Shown here piece by piece: positions 54,469 through 62,514 of a stretch of DNA of 64,000 bases. Positions within the stretch are counted from its first letter, which is position 1. Each line of letters begins with the position of its first letter. The notes under the pieces are model-generated. The model had not been told where the DNA came from. It saw nothing but the letters and a program-made list of their open reading frames with translations, and did no database searches. The stretch comes from Bacteroidales bacterium (GTDB lineage Bacteria; Bacteroidota; Bacteroidia; Bacteroidales; UBA932), in contig JAGCVS010000019.1 of assembly GCA_017962235.1 (NCBI GenBank), positions 1 through 64,000 on the forward strand. The letters run 5' to 3'. The position numbers and the translations under genes were made by a program.

Positions 54469-55380
54469 ATGAGCGGCAAGAAACCATTCACCAGGGCGCT
54501 GGTCGCCTTCAAGGAGTACCTGCTGATAACCATCGGGCTGCTCATGTACACCCTGGCGTGGACGGTGTTCCTGCTCCCCAACAATCTGGTGGGCGGCGGC
54601 ATCACCGGCCTGGGTTCCATAATCCAGTACAGCACCGGCTTCAACGTGGCATATTCATACATCATCATCAATGTGATCCTGGTGCTGATTGCCATGAAGG
54701 TGCTGGGAGGCGGTTTCGGAACCAAGACCATATACGCGCTGGTTGTCACCGCGCTGTTTCTGCGCATACTGCCCGATGTAATCCCGGTAGAGTTCTCACG
54801 GGAATTCACCCAGGAGAACGGCAAGCTGATGTGCGTGATATTCGCCGGAGCCATGGTGGGTCTGGGCATCGCCCTCACCTTCACCCAGGGCGGCAGCACC
54901 GGTGGCACCGATATCATAGCTCTTATGGTGAGCAAGTATTACAGAGTCTCTCCCGGCGCCGTGATAGCCATACTGGATCTGCTGATTATCGCCTCCTCCA
55001 TGCTGATACCCAACGGTGCCCCCCTCAGCGCCAAGCTGCTGATACTGCTGTACGGTTTTGTGCTCACCGGCGTCACCAACTATTCCCTGGATTTCACGCT
55101 GAACGGCCGCCGTCAGTCGGTGCAACTGTTCATCTTTACTGAACAATACGAAATTCTCACAGACCGTATCTGCAACGAGGTCCATCGCGGCGTAACTCTG
55201 CTGGAGAGCCAGGGCGGATACTCAAAACATAACGGCAAGCTGGTTGTTGTAATAGTAAAACGTACAGAAACCAGCAAAATTCTCAAATTGATAAAAGATG
55301 TGGACCCCGATGCGTTTGTCTCCATCGGGAACGTTTCAGAAGTCTACGGCAAAGGTTTCGAGCCAATGAAGAAATCGTAA
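54469..55380 (+). CDS. YitT-family membrane protein with DUF2179 domain
   Basis: The 303-aa product has five or six membrane helices (about 15-210), with conserved YTLAWTVFLLPNNLVGGGITG and FTQGGSTGGTDIIA (both Gly-rich). A cytoplasmic DUF2179 domain follows (about 215-300). The YitT family is widespread and its transport substrate is unknown. It begins 3 nt after leuS and is followed by a strong terminator. Confidence 0.88.
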   Translation: MSGKKPFTRALVAFKEYLLITIGLLMYTLAWTVFLLPNNLVGGGITGLGSIIQYSTGFNVAYSYIIINVILVLIAMKVLGGGFGTKTIYALVVTALFLRILPDVIPVEFSREFTQENGKLMCVIFAGAMVGLGIALTFTQGGSTGGTDIIALMVSKYYRVSPGAVIAILDLLIIASSMLIPNGAPLSAKLLILLYGFVLTGVTNYSLDFTLNGRRQSVQLFIFTEQYEILTDRICNEVHRGVTLLESQGGYSKHNGKLVVVIVKRTETSKILKLIKDVDPDAFVSIGNVSEVYGKGFEPMKKS

Positions 55381-55407
55381 ACGTAAACTCTGTTTTTAGA
55401 AATAGAA

Positions 55408-55450
55408 ACAATGCCCCGCAGAGCTTCGGCGGGGCATTGTCATTTTATTT
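55408..55450 (+). terminator. Terminator after the YitT-like gene
   Basis: A perfect 12-bp stem (ACAATGCCCCGC 55408-55419 with GCGGGGCATTGT 55429-55440) with a 9-nt loop is followed by T-rich DNA. It ends the leuS-yitT unit. Confidence 0.88.
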
Positions 55451-55488
55451 TTAACCCAATAATTTCGCATTAGTAATATTCTTGCGTT

Positions 55489-56031
55489 ATGAACAACATC
55501 ACCTTTATCATTTTGTTGGTATCGGCCGTTTTCTTCACCGCGGCCGTTTGTATGACAGGTTTTATCACACGCCACCGCCGTTCGTACTACCGTCAGGCTT
55601 TCAAGTATCCGGTTCCGGAAGACCAGCACGCCGCTGTTGCCAGTCATGTACTGGAAGAAGAAGCCACACCCTATAATGTGGCGGAGAAGAAGAAGGGAGA
55701 GCTCACAGAACGGTTCAAGCTCTTTATGGCAGAGAAAAAGCCGTATCTGAACAGCAGGGTCTCCATAGACTCCATCGCTGTGAGGCTGGGCACCAACAAG
55801 ACTACCCTTTCAAAACTGATTAACGACAAGTTTGGAATGAACTTCCGTCAACTGCTCAACTCCTACCGCGTGAAAGAGGCAATAGATTTGTTGTCGAACG
55901 ACAACAATATATCAATGGAAGACCTGCGGAAGGCCGCTGGATTCAATTCCGTAAGCACCTTCACCTCATCATTCTCAAGATTTACCGGCTATACCCCCGG
56001 TGAATACTGCAAGCGAACTGTCAACAGGTAG
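55489..56031 (+). CDS. Membrane-anchored AraC-type HTH protein
   Basis: The 180-aa product has one N-terminal transmembrane helix (about 5-25), a short linker and an AraC-type DNA-binding domain (about 80-178): VSIDSIAVRLGTNKTTLSKLI in the first HTH and FNSVSTFTSSFSRFTGYTP in the second. The signature end GYTPGEYCK is typical of AraC regulators. No sensor domain is visible, so activity may be controlled at the membrane. The next gene, another AraC-type protein, starts 4 nt after its stop. Confidence 0.82.
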   Translation: MNNITFIILLVSAVFFTAAVCMTGFITRHRRSYYRQAFKYPVPEDQHAAVASHVLEEEATPYNVAEKKKGELTERFKLFMAEKKPYLNSRVSIDSIAVRLGTNKTTLSKLINDKFGMNFRQLLNSYRVKEAIDLLSNDNNISMEDLRKAAGFNSVSTFTSSFSRFTGYTPGEYCKRTVNR

Positions 56032-56035
56032 CACC

Positions 56036-56422
56036 ATGTCTCCGCTTTTCAGGCGCAGGCGATCCCTGCGACGATATGTCTCCAAAGCCGATATACTGAG
56101 CCGTGCAACCGACAAACTGCTCACAGACCAGCTGTATCTGAACCCCGGTCTGCGATGCATAGACGTGGCCAAGGCGATAGGCACCAACCGTACCTATCTC
56201 TGGGACGCGCTGCGCGACACGGGCTATGGCTTTCAGGAGTATGTAATAAAGTTCCGGCTGCGTTACTTTATCTGGAAGGCATACGAATACCGGGAACTCT
56301 CCTGCGCCGAAATTGCGGAGCGATGCGGATTCAACAATCCCAAGGTACTCAACAGGTGCCTCAAGAAAACGTTTGGGTTAACCCTTTCTGAGTATATGGA
56401 GAAGGTCTCCCAGGGGTTGTAA
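56036..56422 (+). CDS. AraC-type HTH protein, short
   Basis: The 128-aa product is almost only an AraC-type domain: LRCIDVAKAIGTNRTYLWDAL (first HTH) and CAEIAERCGFNNPKVLNRCLKK (second HTH), with FGLTLSEYM near the end. There is no sensor or transmembrane part. ATG 56036 lies 4 nt after the first AraC gene; the earlier in-frame ATG at 56000 lies inside it. The two genes probably form a regulatory pair. Target genes cannot be told from the sequence. It abuts the convergent trkA end. Confidence 0.78.
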   Translation: MSPLFRRRRSLRRYVSKADILSRATDKLLTDQLYLNPGLRCIDVAKAIGTNRTYLWDALRDTGYGFQEYVIKFRLRYFIWKAYEYRELSCAEIAERCGFNNPKVLNRCLKKTFGLTLSEYMEKVSQGL

Positions 56423-57772
56423 TTACATGAACAGTTTGTCCAGCGCCTTGAGCGAAGATGGCAGCGTGAATACAACCACATGGTCGTAAGCGGCAATCTG
56501 AGTGTCGCCATAGGCGATAAACGATTCGGTGCCCCTGATTACGCCGCCGATAATTGCATCGGAGGGTATGGAGAGCTCTTTAATCTTCGCCTTGGTCACT
56601 GGGCTGCCGGGGTGAACTATGTATTCCAGGGCAATGGCGTCACTCTCGCTCAGATATTTGATGGAGCGTATCTTGTCTGTAAGGGTAAAGCGGAAAATAC
56701 GGCTCGCAGAGAGAATCTTCTTGTTGATTACGGCATCCACGCCCATCCCCTCTGCAAGCTTTATGTACTCTATGTTCTCTACCTCCGCCACAGTCTTGGG
56801 CACACCCATCTTCTTGGCCGCGGCGCAGGTCATGATGTTGGTCTCGGAATCATCCGTGGTGGCCACAAACACGTCGCAGCGCTGTATCTCCTCTTCATAA
56901 AGCCAGTCGGTGTTGCGCCAGTCGCCGTTTATCACCATCGTCTTTTCAAGTATCTGCGAAAGCTCCTCGCAGCGCTTGCGGTCTTTCTCAATAATCTTGA
57001 TGGAGGGTATCGTCTTTTCAAGCTTGGCAGCCAGCATCTCGCCCATTGGGCCGCCGCCCAGAATGAAGACGTTGTCCACCGCCTTGTCTTTGCGGCCCGC
57101 CTCCTGGAGCGCACTGTCCAGGGTATCGCGCCGCGCTATTATGTACACCAAATCACCCAGACGCATCTTGGTGTCGCGCTTGGGGATCAGGGTGCCTTCG
57201 CCACGCGAGATGGCCACTATGCGGAACGGCAGCTGCTCAATTGGATATACAAAGTCCGATATCTCACGCCCGATAAGGGGGGAATCCTCTGCCAGCTTGA
57301 ATTCTATCAGCTGCAGCTTGCCGTGGCCGAACTGAACGAACTCCGTCATGCCAGCCTCACGCACGATATCGGCAATCTCGTATGCCGCCATACGCTCCGG
57401 ATAGAACAGCAGGTCTATGCCCAGTTGGGTGAACAGCGACTTGTTCTCATAAGAGAGATACTCCGCGGTGTTGATTCGCGCAGTCACCTTCTTGGCCCCC
57501 AGTTCCTTGGCCAGCAGCGCGGACACTATGTTCACGTTCTGGTCCTTATCCGGGAATACCGCCACAAACAGGTCGGTCTTGTCTACCTTGGCCGCCTGAA
57601 GCACACTGATGGAGGTGGGGTTGCCGCACACGGTCATGATGTCGGCAATCTCGCCCGCCTTGGATAGCCGCTCCGGGCTGTTGTCAATCATGGTTATGTC
57701 ATGGTTGTCGTCGCCAAGCAGCTTGGCAAGGTGGCAACCGACTTCTCCTGCACCTGAGATGATTATTTTCAT
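56423..57772 (-). CDS. trkA: Trk potassium uptake regulator TrkA
   Basis: TrkA is the NAD-binding cytoplasmic subunit that gates TrkH/G channels. The 449-aa product has two TrkA_N (RCK) domains, each with a nucleotide-binding loop (GAGEVGCHLAKLL at about 7-19 and ILGGGPMGEMLAAKL at about 237-251), and two TrkA_C domains. A trkH gene is not in the window. It lies 5 nt downstream of folE and probably shares its transcript. Confidence 0.93.
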   Translation of the reverse strand: MKIIISGAGEVGCHLAKLLGDDNHDITMIDNSPERLSKAGEIADIMTVCGNPTSISVLQAAKVDKTDLFVAVFPDKDQNVNIVSALLAKELGAKKVTARINTAEYLSYENKSLFTQLGIDLLFYPERMAAYEIADIVREAGMTEFVQFGHGKLQLIEFKLAEDSPLIGREISDFVYPIEQLPFRIVAISRGEGTLIPKRDTKMRLGDLVYIIARRDTLDSALQEAGRKDKAVDNVFILGGGPMGEMLAAKLEKTIPSIKIIEKDRKRCEELSQILEKTMVINGDWRNTDWLYEEEIQRCDVFVATTDDSETNIMTCAAAKKMGVPKTVAEVENIEYIKLAEGMGVDAVINKKILSASRIFRFTLTDKIRSIKYLSESDAIALEYIVHPGSPVTKAKIKELSIPSDAIIGGVIRGTESFIAYGDTQIAAYDHVVVFTLPSSLKALDKLFM

Positions 57773-57777
57773 GGTCG

Positions 57778-58377
57778 TTATCTGTTTTCCAGCCCAATCA
57801 GGCGTAAAAATTCACTTCGCGTGCGCATATCCTTCAGAAAGACGCCGGTGAATGCAGATGTGGTGGTCACGGAATGCTGCTTCTGCACCCCGCGCATCTG
57901 CATGCACATGTGCGCCGCTTCTATCACCACGGCCACTCCCAGCGGTTTGAGGGTCTCCTGTATGCAGTCGCGTATCTGCACCGTGAGACGCTCCTGTACC
58001 TGCAGCCGGCGGGCAAATGTCTCCACCACCCGCGGAATCTTGCTCAGGCCGGTGATGTAGCCGTCCGGGATATACGCCACGTGCACCTTGCCGTAGAACG
58101 GCAGCATATGGTGCTCGCACATGGAGTACAGCTCAATATCCTTTACCAGCACCATCTGCCGGTACTCCTCCTTGAACATGGCCTGACGCAATATCTCCGC
58201 CCCGTCCTCTGCATATCCTTTGGTGAAGAACTGCATGGCCTTCGCCACCCGTTCCGGGGTTTTCAAAAGCCCCTCGCGGGAAGGATTTTCACCCAAAAGC
58301 CGCAGAATTTCCGAATAGTGTTTTTTAAGCTCTTCGGTAATCTCCGCGTCAAAATGCTCTGTATCGCTATATGCCAT
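57778..58377 (-). CDS. folE: GTP cyclohydrolase I
   Basis: FolE opens GTP to dihydroneopterin triphosphate, the first step of folate synthesis. The 199-aa product has the zinc ligands Cys87 and His90 in [11 protein letters not shown] and a third Cys in [10 protein letters not shown] (about 157). [11 protein letters not shown] near the end is conserved. The start at 58377 (MAYSDTEHF) lies 21 nt after a -7 box (TAGTTTTG, minus strand, 58399-58406). Confidence 0.95.
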   Translation of the reverse strand: MAYSDTEHFDAEITEELKKHYSEILRLLGENPSREGLLKTPERVAKAMQFFTKGYAEDGAEILRQAMFKEEYRQMVLVKDIELYSMCEHHMLPFYGKVHVAYIPDGYITGLSKIPRVVETFARRLQVQERLTVQIRDCIQETLKPLGVAVVIEAAHMCMQMRGVQKQHSVTTTSAFTGVFLKDMRTRSEFLRLIGLENR

Positions 58378-58398
58378 TGCGTACGTTTTTATAATACG

Positions 58399-58448
58399 CA
58401 AAACTAACTAATTTAATTCAATTTATCCCGATTATTGGATTAACTTTG
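58399..58448. promoter_or_regulatory. Divergent -7 boxes between folE and the ABC ATPase gene
   Basis: A minus-strand TAGTTTTG (58399-58406) serves folE-trkA. A plus-strand TAACTTTG (58441-58448) ends 7 nt before the ATPase ATG at 58456. Confidence 0.65.
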
Positions 58449-58455
58449 AACACGT

Positions 58456-59142
58456 ATGGCAGAAGAGATTATCAAAATTGAGGATGTGCGCAAGACCTAC
58501 CGGGTCGGCGCAGTGGAGGTGAGAGCTCTGGACGGAGTGAGCCTTACGGTATATAAAAACGAATATGTGGCCATCATGGGCCCCTCCGGGAGCGGCAAAT
58601 CCACCATGATGAATGTGCTGGGTTGCCTGGACACCCCGGACAGCGGGAGATACCTGCTGGGCGGCCGCGACGTGGGCACACTGAAAGACGCGGCACTGGC
58701 CGAGGTTCGCAACCGGCAGATCGGCTTTGTGTTCCAGTCATTCGCGCTGATGCCCCGCATGAGCGCGCTGGAGAATGTCGCCATGCCGCTGATTTATGCC
58801 GGAGTGCCGCGCGCGCAGCGTCTGGAGCGGGCGCGGGCCGCACTGCGTCAGGTGGGGCTGGAAGAGCGCATGGAGCATGACCCCAGCGAACTTTCCGGCG
58901 GACAGAAGCAGCGGGTGGCGTTTGCCCGCGCGCTGGTAACCAACCCCTCCATCATTCTGGCAGACGAGCCAACCGGCAATCTTGACAGCGCCACTTCAGA
59001 AGAAATCATGGCTCTGCTGGACTCTATAAACGCTTCCGGCAACACTGTGATACTTGTTACTCATTCTGAACAGATTGCAGCATACGCGCGGCGTGTTATT
59101 TGCATACGGGACGGTAAGATAGAATCTGACACAACACAATGA
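58456..59142 (+). CDS. ABC transporter ATP-binding protein, LolD/MacB type
   Basis: The 228-aa ATPase has Walker A (GPSGSGKST, from residue 42), the ABC signature [15 protein letters not shown], Walker B with [12 protein letters not shown], and an H-loop His in LVTHSEQ. The pattern matches the LolD/MacB family, which works in lipoprotein release, cell division (FtsE) or macrolide/peptide export. No permease gene is adjacent, so the partner is elsewhere. It overlaps the cobalamin adenosyltransferase gene by 4 nt. Confidence 0.9.
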   Translation: MAEEIIKIEDVRKTYRVGAVEVRALDGVSLTVYKNEYVAIMGPSGSGKSTMMNVLGCLDTPDSGRYLLGGRDVGTLKDAALAEVRNRQIGFVFQSFALMPRMSALENVAMPLIYAGVPRAQRLERARAALRQVGLEERMEHDPSELSGGQKQRVAFARALVTNPSIILADEPTGNLDSATSEEIMALLDSINASGNTVILVTHSEQIAAYARRVICIRDGKIESDTTQ

Positions 59143-59675
59143 AAATCTACACAAAGAAAGGCGATGACGGCACCACCAGCCTGGTTGGCGGGCGCCGTGT
59201 GCTCAAATGCGACAGTCGCGTAGAGGCCTATGGCGATGCCGACGAACTGATATCATACCTGGGCGTGGTACGCGCCCACCTGCTTCAATATGACAGCCTG
59301 GCGCCTATGGCAGATGAAATCTTCCTGATTCAGCAGCACCTGATGGACATCTCCGCCCATCTGGCATGCGATTGCGAACAGGATTTCCTGCGGCCGCTGA
59401 AAGAAGAGGAGTGGCTGGCTTTTCTGGAGAGCTCCATAGACAAAATGACAGCCCTCCTGCCCCCAAAATTCTCCTTCATCATACCCGGTCCGCCGGCAGT
59501 GGCAGCCGAATGTCACGTGGCCCGCACCATCTGCCGCCGCTGCGAGCGCAAAGTGGTTGCAATAGCCGCAAAAATGGCCTCAGACGCCACCTGCGCAAGA
59601 TACCTTAACCGCCTGTCTGACTACTTGTTTGCCCTCGCGCAAATAGTTGAATTACAATTATCAAAAAAAAGTTAG
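59139..59675 (+). CDS. Cob(I)alamin adenosyltransferase, PduO type
   Basis: The enzyme transfers adenosyl from ATP to cob(I)alamin to form coenzyme B12. The 178-aa product has the N-terminal IYTKKGDDGTTSLVGG (ATP-binding), the YGDADELISYLG helix and RTICRRCERK (about 128-137), all typical of the PduO-type family. It overlaps the ABC ATPase by 4 nt, but a functional link between them is not obvious. Confidence 0.92.
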   Translation: MKIYTKKGDDGTTSLVGGRRVLKCDSRVEAYGDADELISYLGVVRAHLLQYDSLAPMADEIFLIQQHLMDISAHLACDCEQDFLRPLKEEEWLAFLESSIDKMTALLPPKFSFIIPGPPAVAAECHVARTICRRCERKVVAIAAKMASDATCARYLNRLSDYLFALAQIVELQLSKKS

Positions 59676-59694
59676 TTGTATATTAAAATTATTA

Positions 59695-59702
59695 TATCTT
59701 TG
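59695..59702 (+). promoter_or_regulatory. -7 box of the DUF2795 gene
   Basis: TATCTTTG ends 22 nt before the ATG at 59725, in an AT-rich stretch. Confidence 0.68.
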
Positions 59703-59724
59703 CAGCCCCAAAATTTTAAAAGAT

Positions 59725-59946
59725 ATGTATTGGACACTTGAGCTGGCATCAAAACTTGAGGATGCACCGTGGCCCGCAACCAAAGACGAATTGATAGATT
59801 ACGCCACCCGTTCCGGCGCTCCTCTGGAGGTTATCGAGAATCTCTCCGACCTCGAAGACGACGGTGAAGTATACGACTCAATCGAGGACATCTGGCCCGA
59901 CTACCCCACCAAAGAAGACTTCTTCTGGAACGAAGAGGAGTACTAA
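59725..59946 (+). CDS. DUF2795 protein, acidic
   Basis: The 73-aa product matches the Bacteroidota DUF2795 proteins: MYWTLELASKLEDAPWPATK, then DELIDYATRSGAPLEVIENL and IEDIWPDYPTKEDFFW. It is very acidic (more than a quarter Asp and Glu). Its function is unknown; the conservation and own promoter and terminator suggest an abundant small protein. ATG 59725 gives the family start; the longer frame from 59647 would run through the end of the previous gene and the promoter. Confidence 0.88.
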   Translation: MYWTLELASKLEDAPWPATKDELIDYATRSGAPLEVIENLSDLEDDGEVYDSIEDIWPDYPTKEDFFWNEEEY

Positions 59947-59980
59947 TTGTACATTTAGCTGATTCTTCAGCTGTTTATAA

Positions 59981-60020
59981 ACAAAGCGGCAGAGCCATTG
60001 AGCTCTGCCGCTTTGTTATT
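59981..60020. terminator. Bidirectional terminator between DUF2795 and nitroreductase
   Basis: A perfect 15-bp stem (59981-59995 with 60002-60016) and a 6-nt loop lie between convergent genes. T-rich DNA follows on the plus strand and the minus strand is followed by a TTTATAAACAG stretch. It probably serves both sides. Confidence 0.85.
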
Positions 60021-60033
60021 GTGCCGGTGAGAA

Positions 60034-60672
60034 TTAATCCACGAACTGTATCTTGTTCAGGTCTCGGGGTTTGGCGTCGGGGGCTTCATCGGGGTAACCG
60101 AGGCCTACTATGATGCGAAGCTTGTAGCCTTCGCTGAAGTGGAGTTTTTCCAGATAGGGCTGGGCGCCGTCCATGGTATTGAGCATCATTGCTGGGCCGC
60201 CCATAACCACGGATCCGAGTCCGAGCGATTTGGCGGCGAGGCAGATGTTCTCGCACATCAGACCCACATTAATCAGACACATCCCTGACGGATCGTCGGG
60301 GCAGGCTACGGCGATAGCGGCAGTGGCATTGCGGAAGCCGTTGCGGAACTTGGGGTCGTCGTTGCTAACAAAGATAGGCATCTGCTCTTTCATGAGCTCC
60401 GTGACGCCGTTGAAGTATTCGGGATTGTCTATTATGCGGACTTCCCACTCCTGCTTGTTCATGGCGTTGGGAGCGTTCACGCCGCACTCAGCAATCTTTT
60501 GCAGCAGTTCGCGCGGCACGGCCTGGTCTGTATAATGACGTACCGACCGGCGTGCCATGATGGTTTCGATAACGGGATTCTCCATTTCAGAATCGGTTTT
60601 AGTGGCCTCTGCGCACCCGGCCGCAAGCAGCCCGAGCATCGCGCAGATAATAAATGATAAATGCTTATTCAT
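60034..60672 (-). CDS. Nitroreductase-family protein with lipoprotein signal
   Basis: Nitroreductases are FMN flavoproteins that reduce nitro groups and quinones. The 212-aa product has RRSVRHYTDQAVPRELLQKI and NAPNAMNKQEWEVRII at the N-terminus and CLAAKSLGLGSVVMGG near 150, all typical of the family. Unusually it begins with a lipoprotein signal peptide (lipobox LAAGC, about residue 20), so it should lie in the envelope; most family members are cytosolic. Its NAD(P)H supply there is not obvious. It is divergent from the serpin gene. Confidence 0.85.
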   Translation of the reverse strand: MNKHLSFIICAMLGLLAAGCAEATKTDSEMENPVIETIMARRSVRHYTDQAVPRELLQKIAECGVNAPNAMNKQEWEVRIIDNPEYFNGVTELMKEQMPIFVSNDDPKFRNGFRNATAAIAVACPDDPSGMCLINVGLMCENICLAAKSLGLGSVVMGGPAMMLNTMDGAQPYLEKLHFSEGYKLRIIVGLGYPDEAPDAKPRDLNKIQFVD

Positions 60673-60714
60673 AATGATGGTTATTCAACAAGTGTAAAAG
60701 TACTCATTATTTGT

Positions 60715-60722
60715 TAGCTTTG
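60715..60722 (+). promoter_or_regulatory. -7 box of the serpin gene
   Basis: TAGCTTTG matches TAnnTTTG and ends 19 nt before the ATG at 60742. The divergent nitroreductase has a near-match TACTTTTA on the minus strand. Confidence 0.65.
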
Positions 60723-60741
60723 CGATAACAAATGAATCATT

Positions 60742-62049
60742 ATGAGAAAGATTAATATCCTGATTACGGTATTTATAATGATTACCATGACTGCATGCAA
60801 CGGCTTTTTTGATAGGGAGAAGGTTAAGAATCCCATAGAAATCACTTTCCCCACCCCATCTGAGGCTATCACCAAGGTAACTCTTACGCCCACCCAACAG
60901 GGCTATGTGGAGGCGGGCAACGGAATGGCTTTCCGTTTTCTTGACAAGATGTACAACGGGGACAATATGATTGTATCCCCCCTCAGCCTGCAGTATGCCC
61001 TGGCAATGACGGCCAACGGCGCCAGCGGCGAGACTCTTCAGGAGATAATCGACTTTCTGGGCTATGGCAACGATGGTATAGCTGCACTGAACGCGTATTG
61101 CAAGACCATGCTGGAGCAATTGCCCGCCGTGGATCTGGACGTAACCCTCAAGCTGACCGATGCGCTGCTCGTAAACGACCAGTTTCCCTTGCTGGAAAGC
61201 TTCCGGGCCACTGTACAGAACAACTACTATGCTGCCGTGGAGAACATGGATTTCTCATCTCCCTCACAAGTTGCCGCCACCATAAACGACTGGGCCAAGC
61301 GTAATACCAACGGGTTTATAGATAAGGTCATTGAGCCGGCGGAGATATCCGCAGAGGCTGTCGCCTTTCTGATGAACGCCCTCTATTTCAAAGCCAAATG
61401 GGCCGGGACCGAATATGAACCGATGTTCCGGGAATATGGTACGCGCGAAGATACCTTTACCCGTACAGACAAGAGCACTGTCAAGGTGCCCATGATGAAC
61501 AACATGCAGTATCATGCATACGCAGAGATGGACGGCTACAAGGTTTTAGCTCTCCCGTATGCAAACGGCAAATTCAAAATGTACATACTGCTCCCGGACG
61601 AGAACAATCTGGACGCACTGGTGAGCAAACTGGCAACAACCTCCTGGAAGAGTATCCTTTCAAGCTTCAAGCGCGATGCTGAAGTCTATGTGAAACTCCC
61701 CAAGTTTGACATAGAGAACAAGTTCAATCTGAACGATGCTCTGCAGTCGCTGGGTTTGCAGAACGCCTTTGTAAGCGGCAAAGCCCAATTCGATATGATG
61801 TTCCAGCCAAAGGAAGTGCAGTATTATTACTGGATAGACCGTGTTATCCAGAAAGCACGCATTTCGGTGGCGGAATGGGGCACAGAAGCGGCCGCAGTAA
61901 CAGTTGTTGAGATGGCCGGCGCCACCGATGTGGGTCCCGGTGTGGAGCCCAAACGTGTCTACTTCTATGCAGACCACCCGTTTGTATTCGTGATTGGTGA
62001 ATCCACCTCCGGTACCATCCTGTTCGAGGGCACATACACAGGCAAATAA
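60742..62049 (+). CDS. Serpin, lipoprotein
   Basis: Serpins are suicide inhibitors of serine or cysteine proteases. The 435-aa product has a lipoprotein signal (lipobox MTAC, Cys19) and a full serpin fold: NMIVSPLSLQYALAMTANGA, INDWAKRNTNGFI, FLMNALYFKAKW and FYADHPFVFVIGE. The reactive-loop hinge GTEAAAVT (380-387) matches the inhibitory pattern with small residues, so I infer an active inhibitor. The loop continues VVEMAGATDVGPGVEP, with P1 around Met or Val. A lipid anchor suggests defence of the cell surface against host or community proteases. The LMW-PTP gene follows after 3 nt. Confidence 0.93.
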   Translation: MRKINILITVFIMITMTACNGFFDREKVKNPIEITFPTPSEAITKVTLTPTQQGYVEAGNGMAFRFLDKMYNGDNMIVSPLSLQYALAMTANGASGETLQEIIDFLGYGNDGIAALNAYCKTMLEQLPAVDLDVTLKLTDALLVNDQFPLLESFRATVQNNYYAAVENMDFSSPSQVAATINDWAKRNTNGFIDKVIEPAEISAEAVAFLMNALYFKAKWAGTEYEPMFREYGTREDTFTRTDKSTVKVPMMNNMQYHAYAEMDGYKVLALPYANGKFKMYILLPDENNLDALVSKLATTSWKSILSSFKRDAEVYVKLPKFDIENKFNLNDALQSLGLQNAFVSGKAQFDMMFQPKEVQYYYWIDRVIQKARISVAEWGTEAAAVTVVEMAGATDVGPGVEPKRVYFYADHPFVFVIGESTSGTILFEGTYTGK

Positions 62050-62052
62050 GAG

Positions 62053-62514
62053 ATGACGCGCATCCTGTTCGTATGCCACGGAAACATATGCCGGAGCCCG
62101 ATGGCGGAGTTCATTTTCAAGGCTCTGGTAAAGCAGAAGCGCCTTGACGGGCACTTTTACGTGGAGTCGGCGGCGGTGTCTGCAGAGGATCTGGGGAGTC
62201 CGATTTATCCGCCGGCAAAGCGCTGCCTCTCGCAGCACGGCATCCCCTTTGACAATGCCAAGCGCGCCCGCCGCATCACCAAAGAGGATTACGGCCGCTT
62301 TGACAACATCGTTTGTATGGACTCTTCCAACCTGCAGTGGCTGAGCCGGATTATCCCGGACGACCCGGAGGGCAAGATCCATCTGATGATGTCCTACGCC
62401 GGTTCGCGGCGCGACGTGGCCGACCCGTGGTATACGGGCGACTTTGAGGCGGCCTACCGCGACATAGACGAAGGCTGCCGGGCGCTACTCCTGCACGAAT
62501 TTGATGTCATCTAG
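62053..62514 (+). CDS. Low-molecular-weight protein-tyrosine phosphatase
   Basis: The 153-aa product has the CX5R motif VCHGNICRSP (Cys8, Arg14) near the N-terminus and the acid loop DPWYTGDF with Asp124. LMW-PTPs dephosphorylate tyrosine, often on capsule kinases, and some act on other substrates (for example arginine phosphatases). No tyrosine kinase is present in the window. Its end overlaps the convergent beta-helix gene by 30 nt. Confidence 0.9.
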   Translation: MTRILFVCHGNICRSPMAEFIFKALVKQKRLDGHFYVESAAVSAEDLGSPIYPPAKRCLSQHGIPFDNAKRARRITKEDYGRFDNIVCMDSSNLQWLSRIIPDDPEGKIHLMMSYAGSRRDVADPWYTGDFEAAYRDIDEGCRALLLHEFDVI

